Source of the DNA: Owenia fusiformis
Lineage: Eukaryota > Annelida > Polychaeta > Sabellida > Oweniidae
Assembly: GCA_903813345.2 (NCBI GenBank)
Contig: CAIIXF020000012.1
Span: 22,086,184 to 22,150,183 of the forward strand
Direction of reading: 5' to 3'
Length of the DNA stretch: 64,000 nucleotides
Shown: in pieces, positions 23,201 through 35,424 of the stretch
How positions within the stretch are numbered: position 1 is the stretch's first letter
Layout of the letters: every line of letters starts with the position of its first letter
Made by a program: the position numbers and the translations under genes
Notes under the pieces: model-generated
What the model was told of the DNA's origin: nothing
The model's database searches: none
Seen by the model: the letters and a program-made list of their open reading frames with translations, nothing else

Positions 23201-26200
23201 TGTCATATGTTGTCGTAAATGGGGAAGCCAATGAGTTTCTGAATTTTCCATCTTATGGTTTCCAGTAAAAAATGAAGGTACATATCAGGGGTACAGTCAG
23301 AGATCGGTCAGTTAAGTGTCAAATTTTGGTGTATTTGTTCACTCTGTATGACTAAATTCGAGCTAAAAATATCTCAAAAGTCCCAATTGTCTAGGCCAGA
23401 GTCAAAGCAGGTCACATTTGTCATCATTTTTTAAATCAGGAGGTTGTTGAATGGAATAAAGTATCAAAAAATGATAAATTTAGTATAGTTTTGCCAAAGT
23501 AGGCCATATTTGCCCAATTTTCTGGTTCATGGTTCAGTGATTTTGGCTAAAAATCGCAATATGCAATAAAATACTCAATTTCTTGACACGATATTGTAAA
23601 ATGTCACAATCAGGCAGTAGATTTCACGATGTAAATGAAAAACTAGTCAAATTTAAAGGAAAACCATTGGGTTCTTGGAAAAATGACCCCAGGGGTAATA
23701 AAGTAGCCATATTTTTCATAATTGCTGTCAGAATAATCTTAAACTGCACAAAACTACTTGAAAAACTCTACTAAATTGAAAACACGGAATTTCAAGCCAG
23801 AAATCATCCAACCATGTGGCTATTAAAGGAGTGTGCCATGCATAGCGTGTAAAGGCGGACAAGATGGTTGTCATGATCTACATTTCTAGCTTCATTAATG
23901 TCCTATATAAGTTTTTATACTGTCATTACAGTTTTATATATATTGAACAAAATCGGGCAAACGGTATTTGAGTTATGGCCCGGGCGTACGGACAGACGTA
24001 CATACGTACGTACTGACGGACGTCTTGTTTACATGCTTTTCATGTCATCATCATTCAGTCCAGCTTGAAAATTTATTTGTAGTTGCTGTTGTTTTCTTCT
24101 TACTTCTTCTGATTTTATTTGTCTTTTTCTTTCACTTCTTGTCTTCTTAGTTTCTTCTTCTATGTTTCTGTTGTTGTTATTTTCTTGTCCTCTTTAGTTT
24201 CGTCTTTCTTGGTCTTCTTTCTCCCTATTACTTTTCCTCTTTGGTCTTGTTTGGTGTCGGGTCTGCAGACTTGTGACTACACGTCGGTGGGTTAAAGCCT
24301 TTTCTACCGGTTACACTCCCCTTCCCCTTTGTCTTTATCAATGTTTGTTTTTGTTGCTGTTTTCCTTATATAGTTTACCCTCATTTCAGAGACTGGTATC
24401 TAAATTCTGTTCATTCTTGTTGTTTTTCTCATTTCCTTATTAGTCTTAGAACTCTGACAATATCTTTAATATTTGATTTTGCTTTTTGTATTTTATCTGT
24501 ATCGATTTATTTTTAGCAATTGTCTTTTTGATATATACTGACAGCGTTTGTTTCTTATATCCTTGAGATATCAATTTTTCCCCAAGGACTTTTTTATAAA
24601 ATCAAACGCGCGTCATTGAAACTCACAAGATGTAAATAGCATGTCATTTACATCATACCTTGATGGGGAAAAATAGATCGTATATGTTAGAAGTACTAAA
24701 TAAAAGTTATCGTGAAAATGAGACAGTCGTTCTCGAGAGAAAAGAGCATAAATGCGCATTTAGAGAGTTTTGGTACTTTTAAAAATCTGTAAAAAATTGG
24801 GAGGCATCATATATTTCAAATTAGACACGAGGAAGTCAATATTGAGCAAGTTATGGCTGTTTTAAATTCAAATAAAACCGTTAACCCGTACCGGTCCAGC
24901 TTTTGACCCGTACCGATCAATTTTCGTTAGCTGCGTATACCAAGGGTGGGCATATAACTTTGTTGAACCTGAAGAAACGTATCAATTTTTTGTTGAATAA
25001 AGTTAGCAAATTCAATTGCCTACTCAACTTGTAATTTTTGCAAGGACTAGGATGGATGGATATTCTGTCATATGACTTGCGGCAAACCTACCATTTCCCA
25101 TTGGTTAACATGGGAATGTCGATTTTCAAAAAATTTTCAAATTTATCATCAATTTTCGACCTATTGTAATTGAGGAAAAAAAATTGAGAAAATTTAGAGG
25201 TATTGGAAATAAAGTCAAAGTACGTTTCTTTCAAATGTATAAGTATTTTCAGCGCAGGTTAAATAAATAAAAATTCAAAGGTAAAGAGGCTTTAACACGT
25301 AGTTCAATGGGGAGCAAAGGTTGCCAAACTTATGGAGGGGAGTGTATCTCAGTGAATAAAAGTCAAAATAACTTGTAATATGGCTTGTCTGAAAGTGTAT
25401 TCACTATACTACATGGTCTATATTCAAAGTAAAGTGTCAAAGTAAATAGAACCAGCTTATATTTTTATTCTATGACATGAAACCATAGAGATGGTGTGAT
25501 TTTCAAGGAATTTTTGAAAAGATCCAAAGTACCCATCATCCTAACTTAGCCATTATACCCCTGATCACCGCAATTTTTGCACCAAAAATTGTATTTTATC
25601 TTTAGCTGTAGCTACTAGGATTACAAAAATATAATTTCATGGCAGAGAAGTCTGTACACATAAGGGTTAAAAGTGAAGAAATAAGAGTAAATATACAAAC
25701 GTGGGACTTGTTCTGTCCCAGTTAGTAATATTTTTCTATATAAATGACTTTGTATTGCAGATACATGTGAAAAATCTGTGTACGAAGCAAGTGTTTGAGA
25801 TGAACTGTGACCCTAACATGTGTCTGGTAGACAGACCTTATGCATCCCAAATATTCTTACTAGCATCCCAGTATGCAACGCGATACAATAGCCCCGGGGC
25901 CCAAGAGGACCTTGCCAAGATAGATACTATATCTAGTAATCGAAACTCAACTATGTGTAATTATCGAGTATACGCACTAACGGGAAAGGCAGTTGACTCC
26001 GAGACAACTAACCCTTTGGAAATTCGATTTCACACTGCATGTGCAGTTTCACAATGGTACAGCCTTGAGGATTCTGAACACGGCCATCAGAAAAATAGAC
26101 ACTAGTAAGTTAGTCGGGGTTTGTTTAATCTGCCGCCCGCCCAACCGACTGACTTTTTTCAATTTCCGAGCGATAATCATATCCAGAGTTAACAATAGTT

Positions 26201-29200
26201 ATACAATAGTAGGTTGTACGTTGGTCTCTCTAATATATTTTCACATAGACATGCCAAGAACATAGGTTGGCATGAGACCAAATTGTATTGCCATTATTGT
26301 AAGGGAATTCACTTGATTAGTTTGAACCGATCCTATACAACTATATGGTGATCGAGAAGTCTGCTAACTTTGAGACATAATACTAATAGACTTAGTTGTG
26401 AGTTATGAAAACGGATTTGGAATAAAGCCTGCAAAAATCGCCCTAGCAAATTAAAAAAGTTATCGTTACAATAAGGGAGACCAGAGTAAAACTAATAGAC
26501 TTAGTTGTGAGTTATGAAAACGGATTTGGAATAAAGCCTGCAAAAATCGCCCTAGCAGATTAAAAAAGTTATCGTTACAATAAGGGAGACCAGAGTAAAA
26601 CGCAAAACTCGATTTTTCTAAAAATTATCCTAGCAATTGCTTTCTTGAACTTTTTCAGTTGGTACAAATATTTTCTGCCAGTCATGGATAGTCCCTTGGT
26701 GGGCGTCACAGTCAAGATCGCAGGTGAAGACGGATGGGGGGTTGAAAATGTAAGAAAGTAATGAATATTTGACTCAAGTGAACATGAGCATTAGCTTTCC
26801 TGTTGACAGTCACTCTTTACAGTATACAATTGTTGACCTCTCCAGAGGTCAACCGGCAAAATTGTATACCGAGACTGTAAACCGAGAAACTACTGTTGAC
26901 ACTTGACAGAGACCGAAGGTCGAGGTCAACAGTAGTTTCAAGGTTTACAGTCGAGGTATATGATTTTGACTGTTGACCGAATTGAGAGGTCTACAACTGT
27001 TTTGTTAGTCAGAAGAAACTATAATAATACATATATAGACGATAGGCCTAATCATCAATCATGGCTTCATTTCACAATCTTTTCTTCGAACCACGCCAGC
27101 AATAATTTTTTAAGAAAATCTGAAGACAGTGGTAGTAACTCTCTGTTTTCGGCACATCACTGCGTACTCACTAGTAAATTAATGTTAATTTTACGTTTCT
27201 ATTTGTATTTTTGCTATACTTGTCGCCTAGTAAAGACAAAATATCACTTTCATCAACGTTTGCAAAATGTCCGTCTACCATGTTTTTTCTGTAAACATTA
27301 TGACGTCATATTCCCCATAATTCACAAGTGTAGTACAGTAACATACGCGGTCAATAATATGATATCCCATGATGCACAGGTGGGGTACAGGCAAAAATGT
27401 TGACCGCTAATTGACCAATCAGATGCGAGTATTAACACTGAGGTGCTAACAATATGTTAGTTACATCCATAATATTAATTGCGAATGTTTGGTGGCCTAG
27501 GGCCAAATGGGGTACAACAAAGTAGTCTTCGTCAGAGTATTACCACTGCCGGAAGAAAGAAATATCTAAAGACAACGATGTACAACCTTGTACAAGTCAA
27601 GAGAGTTTCACTTTACTCAAAATGTCCTCACCCGAATTTCTTCTAACATTTATGACTTTCTTAATACGTTTAAAAATCAACTGATTAAGCAATACAAAAG
27701 AATGCATAATTTATAATTTAAGAATTGTATGTATAAAAGCCGACTAATTTCGTTAGTGTCCATTTGCCTACCACATTGTCTATTGTCGAGACATTGTGTC
27801 GGGAGCTTGCAAGGTTGAGCAATATCAACTGAGACAAACAAAACCCAGTGCCATCATTTGAAATAATTGGTCTAAAGCAGGCCCGTAGCCAGGGTGGGGG
27901 GGGGGGGGGCGTTGGGAGTTGGGACGCGAAAAGATTGGGCCCCCACAAAAATAGGTCAAAGTACAAAATGGGCGTAGATACATATACATATAGTTAATAG
28001 AGAGTTACAAAAGTTGAAGTCATTACAATTACAATTCGAAACATGTTGAATAAGTGAATAAATGAAATAAGAATTCTATTGAGAGTCATGACCAAAGTGT
28101 AAATTGAAATAAATTAAATATTTGATCCTTGAATCGCCCACAGAACGCGCCTAATAACTCCAAAAAAAATCATAATCTTTAAAAATAAATCATACATTTT
28201 GATCCTAGAATCACTCAGAACGCGCCAAATCAGCCCAGAAATTCTTAATTTCCCCGGGCTCACTCCTATCGCTCGGCCTACTACGACCTCGCGTTACCCC
28301 CCTATCACACCAAACTAGTTCTTACCCGTTCTTGCCAGTCCTACGAAAACGTCGTAAAACGGGCTCAATCTGGCTGTGGTCGGGAAATATGTCTGAAATA
28401 ATTAGCTTCTTCGTTCTTAAACAGTCTTCAATACGTCCATCTCGTTCGCAGTTCGTTCAGGTCGCACCACGTCGGTGTGCAACGTAGTAGAACGCGTCCC
28501 TTAGTCTAGAAGGTCAACATGACCTGATTACAGAACGGCATGGTCGCCATCGAATTTTGAATCGATTCAAAATTCTAAAATCACATTCCCGTCTGAGAAC
28601 GTTCATAAAGTTCGTAAATAGACCTTAGAAAGTTGCAGCTACGTTCATTCCGTTCGCACACAGTTTAAAACCAGTTTTGGAGAACGCAGTGGCAACTTGT
28701 TTGGTGTGATAGCTATATTTTTGCTAACTCGTTCATAAGCAGTGTTACGTTCTTAATCAGTTTAAACCCGTTTGCAATTAGTTCTACCTCGTTCTAAACA
28801 CGTCCTCAGACAGTTCAACTCGTTGTTAAAACGTCCCTATTAGAATTGAAGTACGACGGTTCCGTTCGTAGTACGTCCAGCTCGTCGTTAGTACGTTTTC
28901 ACTCGTTCTAATTGTAGAACGTGACAACCACGAGAACATTTTGAGCATTGTCTAAGTTCTAGAGGACCTACCCGTTCGAGTACGTTCGATGAAGTTTGTA
29001 AATAGATCCCAAACGGTTCTTAGTAGGTCCAGTCCGTTCGTACACAGTTGAAGCCCGTTTTCGAGAACGTAGTGAGAACTAGTTTGGTGTGATAGTAGGG
29101 TTAGCACTACACGACTCATCCCGACAACGACTGCAAGCTATTGTTTTACAAGCTATAATATTCCTCGAGTTTTGTTCCTTCTAAATCAATCAATTTGGCC

Positions 29201-29554
29201 CTCATTTCCTTCCGCGCAAGCGCGGAAAGATTTGGAATCCCTTGCTTATTTTCGGGACCCCTCCCTTATTTTTGTAACACCCTTGTAATAACAATGCGAA
29301 GTTGGTTAAGCATGATAAAAATTGTATGTGTGCATCGGGGGGTCGACCCCCCCCCCCCCCCCTTACGAAAAGCTGGCTACGGGCATGTAAAGCATTATAT
29401 CATTACATGTCGTATGTAATATTTTTGTCTTGCCGTATTGCAGATACATGTGGAAAATCTGTGTACGAAGCGAGTGTTTGACATGAACTGTCAGCCTAAT
29501 CTGTGCGTGGTAGACAGACCTCATGCACCCAAATTATTCATACCAGTAGCCTAA
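20273..29554 (+). CDS. Secreted protein with two tandem PLAT-like domains
   Basis: Six coding exons join in frame: 20,273-20,327; 20,752-20,905; 22,539-22,629; 25,761-26,104; 26,659-26,749; 29,444-29,554 (846 nt, 281 residues; intron phases 1, 2, 0, 2, 0). Residues 1-18 are a signal peptide (MFTVVLVLVCTLFVL). Two repeats of about 103 residues follow, 20-123 and 166-268. Each begins YRVYALTG, has KYFLPVMDSPL in the middle and closes with W-x3-ENIHVxNLCTK and F-x-MNC. This fits the PLAT/LH2 pattern (TG near the start; G-x-W, then an EN-V-V-type strand and a Phe-Cys end), a beta-sandwich used for lipid or protein contacts. Both repeats are cut by introns of the same phases at the same places, so the gene arose by internal exon duplication. 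N162 is a possible glycosylation site. AATAAA lies at 29,686. The PLAT name is my inference from pattern; the exon chain is well supported. Confidence 0.75.
21066..22158 (-). mobile_element. PIF/Harbinger-like MITE, diverged inverted copy, in PLAT intron 2
   Basis: Reverse-oriented relative to the 7,150 copy. 21,066-21,222 matches the complement of its right end, and 21,713-22,158 matches the complement of its left half, including an internal CTATCACACCAAAATAGTTG terminus. A foreign segment at about 21,240-21,430 includes GCTTGTATTCGCGACTGCAA, related to the foldback at 337-518. Confidence 0.65.
22630..25760. other. PLAT intron 3, repeat-rich
   Basis: No exon recognised. About 23,060-24,025 looks like the end of a retroposon, closing with GACGGACAGACGTACATACG-type short repeats (GGACAGACG, GTACGTACTGACGGACG at 23,989-24,023). 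24,050-24,350 is pyrimidine-rich (TTCTT/TGTTG runs). 25,148-25,310 is the element-free copy of the 15-kb locus. Confidence 0.5.
26382..26599 (+). repeat. 109-bp perfect-looking tandem duplication in PLAT intron 4
   Basis: ACTAATAGACTTAGTTGTGA begins at 26,382 and again at 26,491. The two 109-bp copies differ by eye at only one base (AGCAAATTAAA against AGCAGATTAAA), so the duplication is recent. Confidence 0.9.
26826..27000. mobile_element. Foldback/MITE, about 175 bp, in PLAT intron 5
   Basis: The left arm (ACAATTGTTGACCTCT..., ATTGTATACC, CTGTAAACC, ACTACTGTTGAC) is mirrored by the right arm (GTCAACAGTAGT, GGTTTACAG, GGTATATGATTTTGAC, AGAGGTCTACAACTGT). The loop contains CGAAGGTCGAGGTCAAC. 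No coding capacity. Confidence 0.75.
27880..29386. mobile_element. hAT-like non-autonomous element in PLAT intron 5, host of a nested MITE
   Basis: The left end GGCCCGTAGCCAG and the right end CTGGCTACGGGC are inverted complements and each borders a long C/G homopolymer. CTAAAGCA on the left and GTAAAGCA on the right could be a 7-of-8 matching target duplication. Between them lies the complete 28,297-29,100 MITE. The two ends could belong to separate copies, so the single-element reading is an inference. Confidence 0.5.
28297..29100 (+). mobile_element. PIF/Harbinger-like MITE, copy 2 (TTA target duplication)
   Basis: Near-identical to 7,150-7,957 along its full length, with the same CCCCCCTATCACACCAAACT end and TTA on both flanks (28,294-28,296 and 29,101-29,103). 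The close identity of two separately inserted copies implies recent movement. Confidence 0.85.
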
Positions 29555-30600
29555 TCACATCGGAACCACAGTCGCCTGCAAATGAAGGAGAATCAATCAA
29601 GTTGGATTATTTCATGGGACTGTGAGTTTGACTGACTTGGGGAAACGCATAATGAAAACATATTTTGGACTTAAAATTACACTTGAATAAAAAAATTTAG
29701 ACAGCAGCAATGTTTAAGTTTGTTGTTTGTGTTAAACTAGACCCGTCTGTATGACTATGAGGCGTAAAAATATGGGTACTAGTATACCGTCAATCTTATT
29801 ATTAATCATTTGATTTCAAATTCATATATCATTTTGTGCCATATCATACAATGAGATTCAACAAAGTTTAACAAATTTGTTAATTTTATCAAATAAGCAT
29901 TTTAAATACTTTGTTACAATTAATCGATCATAACTGTTAATATGAAAACAAAAGGACAAAACACAATCAACGCTGATGTCGCCAGTGTCATTGTTGTTTC
30001 ACGCAGCTGTTACAATAGGCGAGTAGGCCAAAGAAATAAATTATGAGTTTAATAGTTCAACTGACCCTATGGGAAAATTTGGTATCATAGGAAAGCTCAG
30101 AGAATTGTCTATGTCGTGTGATAAATAATTTGTGTTGGAATAGGTGCCGTTGTCATGGAAACGGGCGTTGAACAAAATATGTCCTTAATAAGAATAAAAA
30201 GTACAGCACCATTGCAAGGGATATCTGGTTAAGTCAATGTGCAACTTTGAAATAATGAAAATTAAGGAATTGAAAGAATTTTAGTTTATCTTCAACATTT
30301 AACTCAAAATTATACATATTCTACTCTTTTTGGATTATTGTGATGTCATAATGGTCTATTTCAAATGAAAAACAGTTGGTCTCATATGAAATTATTAACA
30401 CCATTAGACTGTGTAATCACAATTGCTTACAAATGTTACCTTTATGTATATCAAATGAAAGCTACTGCTCTCACGATCATTTTGGTATATAAATTGTAAA
30501 CATTGATCATTTACTCTCTGAGATATTATGATATAAGGTGATTTAAATTGTGGCCTGGGTTACAGAAATTATCAGCAGTTCGGCATTATCGCAAATGACA
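29555..30600. other. 3' region of the PLAT gene and intergenic DNA
   Basis: Contains AATAAA at 29,686, 132 bp after the stop. Beyond that I see AT-rich sequence and no further exon. Confidence 0.5.
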
Positions 30601-30639
30601 AAATATTGGCGAATTTCTACCATTGTATACATTCTTATT

Positions 30640-31390
30640 GAAATCATAACTTTATATTTGATTAGATATTTCAAGGGAAACAGTTTACTGAGGAATGGCT
30701 TTGACCAATTTATCAGAATAGTTTCAATATGATATTTTACAACTAGAAGGTCAGGGATAATATGCAGTAAAACCTGTAAAGTGGAACACCTCAAAAAGTG
30801 GAACACTTTTCAGAGTCTCAAGACCAACTGACTTAATGTTAAATGAACCTGTTAAGTGGAACACATTTTAGAGGTACCGAATATGTTCCACTTCAACAGG
30901 TTTTACTGTACTCAGTATTTGTGCGTATATTGCCAAAATAAGATGTTTTAATTAATTGAAGTCAAAATTCACAAAGTCCATTTAAACACTAATATTTTGT
31001 TTAAATGTTTCAAAATAGTAAAACACAATCAGACAGAATATTTTTTTGTCTTCGTAATTCACTACGCGTGATTATAAATGGCTTTCAACTCACGTCATAA
31101 ATATATTACTTGCCCTCCTTTGGTATTTTTATGAGGTGCATAATAATTATATTCATAAAATTAACACAAAAAGCAAAGCGAATTTTATCTGTGTTGAAAT
31201 TGAATTTTTCATTATTTAAGATGATATAAGTCTTTAACTATAATACCACACCCTTTCGTTCTCTTGTTTATTGATAAATGTTATGTCAAGTTATAAGATT
31301 AAATCACAGCAATCACTTTTGGCAAATTCATTTATCTCTGAAGAAAGATAATTACTGTCTCTAAATAAATAGGAAGCATTTTAATGGAAT
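30640..31390 (-). repeat. Dispersed repeat, inverted copy of 1,480-2,215
   Basis: Reads as the reverse complement of the left copy, including AAAGTGGAACACCTCAAAAA at 30,778 and the AAATCACAGCAATCACTTTT block at 31,302. The short frames inside it on both strands are not genes. Confidence 0.7.
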
Positions 31391-32789
31391 TTAACACCTC
31401 CAATGATTGAGATTGTGTGGTACAATGCCACTTCCGATTCTTAACACTGCATGAAACAGGTATGATTTCGACTAAATATGACTACGTATTTGTTATATAT
31501 TCTAAATGAATACAACTTTATATGCTTTAATGCTTTTGAATACTGCCAATTGAATCCATTGAATATGTGTCGTATTCTCGCCGATATGGACTCTTTTTAT
31601 ACAACCGAATACAACTCATGATATTCATTTGTATTCATATTTTATATTGTTTGGATTCACTTATATACAAATGTATTCGGGCTCAATATTATTTGCATTC
31701 GTATGTATTCGGTAGTATATCTAAAACTTAATGAACCGGTATAAATGCATTCCGCAATTATAATCATGATTACATAAGCATGATAAAGACGCATTCGGTT
31801 GGATTCAACTGATTCAACTGATTAACACGGTACCGACACTGGTTTACAACGGATTATTATACATGTACATGTATTCAAATGTATTTATTAGGATTTTTCA
31901 CATTAGTTGAATACAATATTACATATTCATGAGATATTTAGAAACATTGGGAGTACAAATTAAGCTAGAATCGCCGGAAATATTTTGGGGCAATCATAAT
32001 CTGGGAGAGGACAATAACATTTCAAATTATTTCTGTGTGTTCATTCCTATACTATACTTAGTGAGTTTACTTAATTAAGAAGAGACCAATTGTTTTATCT
32101 TAAAACATTTCAATCAGCAAAAATTGAAAATAAAACAGAATAATAAATATATAATATGGTTTTGTATTGCATACATTCTTTATTGTAAGCAGAAAATTGA
32201 CATCGGCTGATGATGATGAAATATGTTCAATTTTATAACTATTCTCAACTTTACTGATAAAAAATCAAACTAAAGTAATTGTAAACTATAGAATGTCTTA
32301 ATTGTTAATACGCACTTTGCACCTAGGTTTTGATATATACCCTGGATTTATCATTATCAACCCTATCTTACTGTAGTGCTTTTTGCGCTTTTAAAAGTCT
32401 TTAAATTGTCCTTTTAGAAATTATAGAAAATATTTTTGGATTGTCTTTTGTAACGAATATATACGATAATATATCGACAAACTATCTACATCCACTTTAT
32501 TCTGAAATCATGAATATTTGTCTCCGGTAAACTGTCTAGCTACCTACACCGGAACACCCTGACAACGGTAAAGTCGACTACCGTTGTCACAGATGGCGGA
32601 CGCAACCATTGCATCTACTCTTTAATCATTTTTTCATTTCACGGGACCTTTAATGGTCGCTAATTCTGTGCGTGTATTTAGATCTTGTGATGGTATATAC
32701 TGTATATATGAAATGTGTAGTATGGCAAGTGATTTTAGACAGTCATATCTTTCATCATGGGTACTTTCTGTCCATCAATAGAGTGTTTT
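31391..32789. other. Intergenic with a GAATAC/GTATTC cluster
   Basis: From about 31,500 to 31,925 GAATAC and its complement GTATTC recur a dozen times or more. At about 32,560-32,715 there is a copy of a repeat (ACCGTTGTCACAGATGGCGG) also present at 55,128-55,275. No coding frame. Confidence 0.5.
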
Positions 32790-33965
32790 TTATTAAATTA
32801 TTAATAAGTTTATTGGTCTCTTGAACATGTAATGTACATCGAGATAAGTCCAATAAAGCAAATAACAAATAAAACTAGTACTGCAGTACTTTACTAAACA
32901 GCATAAAATGATTTCACATCAGTTTTGTTTAACAACTCTTTGGTAATATTGTGAATTATTTCAATAATTGCATCATCGTGCGCTAACAGGGAGTATAAAA
33001 ATAGACTACTTGTATTAAAATGAGAAAAACTATTGTTTATACTTTTTATTTTACTGAGATATTGAGATCGAGCTAGTTTTAGTTCTGATTGAGAACAACA
33101 AAAAAGAACGTGTTCTTCATCACCTATTGTATTTTTTGAATTACAAAAGAAACAAAATTGTTTCGATTTTTCTACTTTGAAGTATCGACCTCGTTCAATT
33201 GGGAAGTTATGTATCGATAACCGTACCTTAGAAATAGATTGTCTATAGGTGGAGTTCTGTAAATTAAGATAACTTTCTCTTTTATATGCATGTTTTACTA
33301 GTTTATAGCTTCTGAATTTACCTGGAGCATCATTTGGTCTATTGATGTCTTGCGTAAACGCGCTTTTGTATTCTTTTTCTAAACTTGTCATTGTAGATTT
33401 AATTAAATTATCAATTTTGACTTGATCACATGTATCGAATTTTTGTATATCAATATTTTTATTGGATATTGACAAAATCTGAGTGATAAATGAAAAGAAG
33501 CTCCAATGCCCTGATTCATGTGAGTCTTCCTCATGTTTACTAAAAATAAATGAATATGAATCAGTTGGTGACTGAAAAATTTTAGAGTTCTAACTAATAT
33601 ATTAATGAGCAGCGGGTATCTGCCCAATTCAGCCTTATAGCTGATACGTTACTGCAGTTATTATTGACGCGTAATACCTGTTTGCAATATCTGTTGTGTA
33701 ACTTCTCAAACGGAAATAAATTATTTAAAAGTACGTCCTTCAAGGATTTGTCTTTTAACTTTACAATATCTGTAGCCAAAACATCAGAAGCATATAGTGC
33801 AATCGGTTTAATTAAAGTGTCAAATAATTTTATCTGAGATTTCACATTACTATTATAAAAAGCATTTTTGACTGCATATTGAGCCTTTAGTGCTTTTGAG
33901 TACAAAACATTGTATGCAGATTTAAAATTACCGTTTTGATGAAATGTTACACCCAAATAACAATA

Positions 33966-35424
33966 CACTGTTGCTCATAAATATGGAATATTTTATAGAT
34001 ACGACCTGTTCGATGGAATTTCTACAAAATGATAACATTTTGACGAAAATTTGTGATGTGTTCTCATTGCCTCATCAGTTTTGCATATAAAACTGATTGG
34101 TATGAAAAGTTAAAACATTTATGGTTGATTAAACTTGTATTCACTCAGGTGACCCCATGACCTTATGCTATTGGTAACTTGAAAGAGTTGTCCAAATCTT
34201 AGTTGTAATCATTGTGCACATTTTATAAAATTTTAATTTAGAGTTGGAAGAGTTTTTAGAAGGCATGCCGCATAGAATAAGCGAAAAAAGCATGGCAGGT
34301 CATAGGGATGGTGCTCTCTGGCATGAAACAAACTGCCATTGCCAGGACCCTAGGGGTATGTCAGGAACAGTCTCTAAAATTTTGCAGTGGTACCAAAGGC
34401 ACTGGAATATGACTCCAGGTCACAGCAATGGTGGCCCTAGAGAGAAAAATGTAAGAAAAGACCACCACCTACTGCATTTATGTCATCAAAATCGCTTATT
34501 AGTCAATCAGTAGTCTACGAGGTGAATGGCTGCCCCACCTCAAAACCTGTGTTCCAGAGCTATAGACAACCAGTGATTTCTTTATAATGGAAGCAAAGGC
34601 CATGAGACCTTTAAAGAGACCACAGCTGACTGATCATAACAAAGAAAGGTGCCTCCAATGGGCAGGAAAGCACCAAGACATTGGACCTAATCTTTGGTGT
34701 CATATGACAGCATGTGACGAAATAAGATGTGTCCTCCACAAAGTTGATAATTGTGTTCGTTTCTATCGCAGACCAGGGGAAAGAGACAATAAGGACACTA
34801 ACTGATGTGGCAGTCCATGAAGGAGATGCAAGTGGCATCGTGTTGGATTACATCAGGGCAGGCAATGTGGACCAGCTACCATGGGCACAAAAGTCAGCCA
34901 ATCAGGCTAATGAAAAGCAAATGTGTGACGACCTTGGTAATGAAATTTAATGACTTGGACCACCACCTCAAAATTTAGACACGTTACGCACTGCCCAGAT
35001 TGAGGAATGTGGTCTTATTTCACTTAGAAAGGTCAGATGTTTCATTCTATCTGGTCCCGTAGGGTTGATGCTCTGATTGCAACACAGAGAGGACATAACG
35101 CATATTAGTGCTATCATTGGATAGAGGACACTTCAACCTTCATGACCAGATGTTTATTTTGTTTGATCTGTTTTACTTGACAATTTGGATCGGGGTGTTT
35201 TGAAAATGCAAAAATTCTTAGCGTACCCCTGTTTAAATAACAGTAATTTTCTAAACTTAAATGTGAATATTTTTCTCTAAAAATGCTAATTTGTAGATAA
35301 AATATGTGATTATGATTTGCCTAGAAAATAAATGTCTGAACCAACTCCAAATAAATGTTCTCTTATTCCAAACTTTGAATTCTGAGCTGCCAAATCTAAT
35401 ATTCCATATTTATGAGCAACAGTG
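33966..35424 (+). mobile_element. Tc1-like DNA transposon, 1,459 bp, inactive, inside the LINE
   Basis: Has 27-bp perfect inverted ends beginning CACTGTTGCTCATAAATATG and flanking TA dinucleotides (33,964-33,965; 35,425-35,426). Plus-strand frames between 34,244 and 34,950 are transposase remnants. LTDHNKERCLQWAGKH and LWCHMTACDE...VDNCVRFYRRPGE match the Tc1 signature around the second catalytic Asp and the VxxRP block. The frame is broken several times and the last catalytic region is not readable, so it is not autonomous. Confidence 0.85.

Noticed and set aside
24000-24350. Possible polypyrimidine-related exon or regulatory tract
   Set aside because: The TTCTT/TGTTG run follows a retroposon-like end and looks like simple low-complexity sequence.
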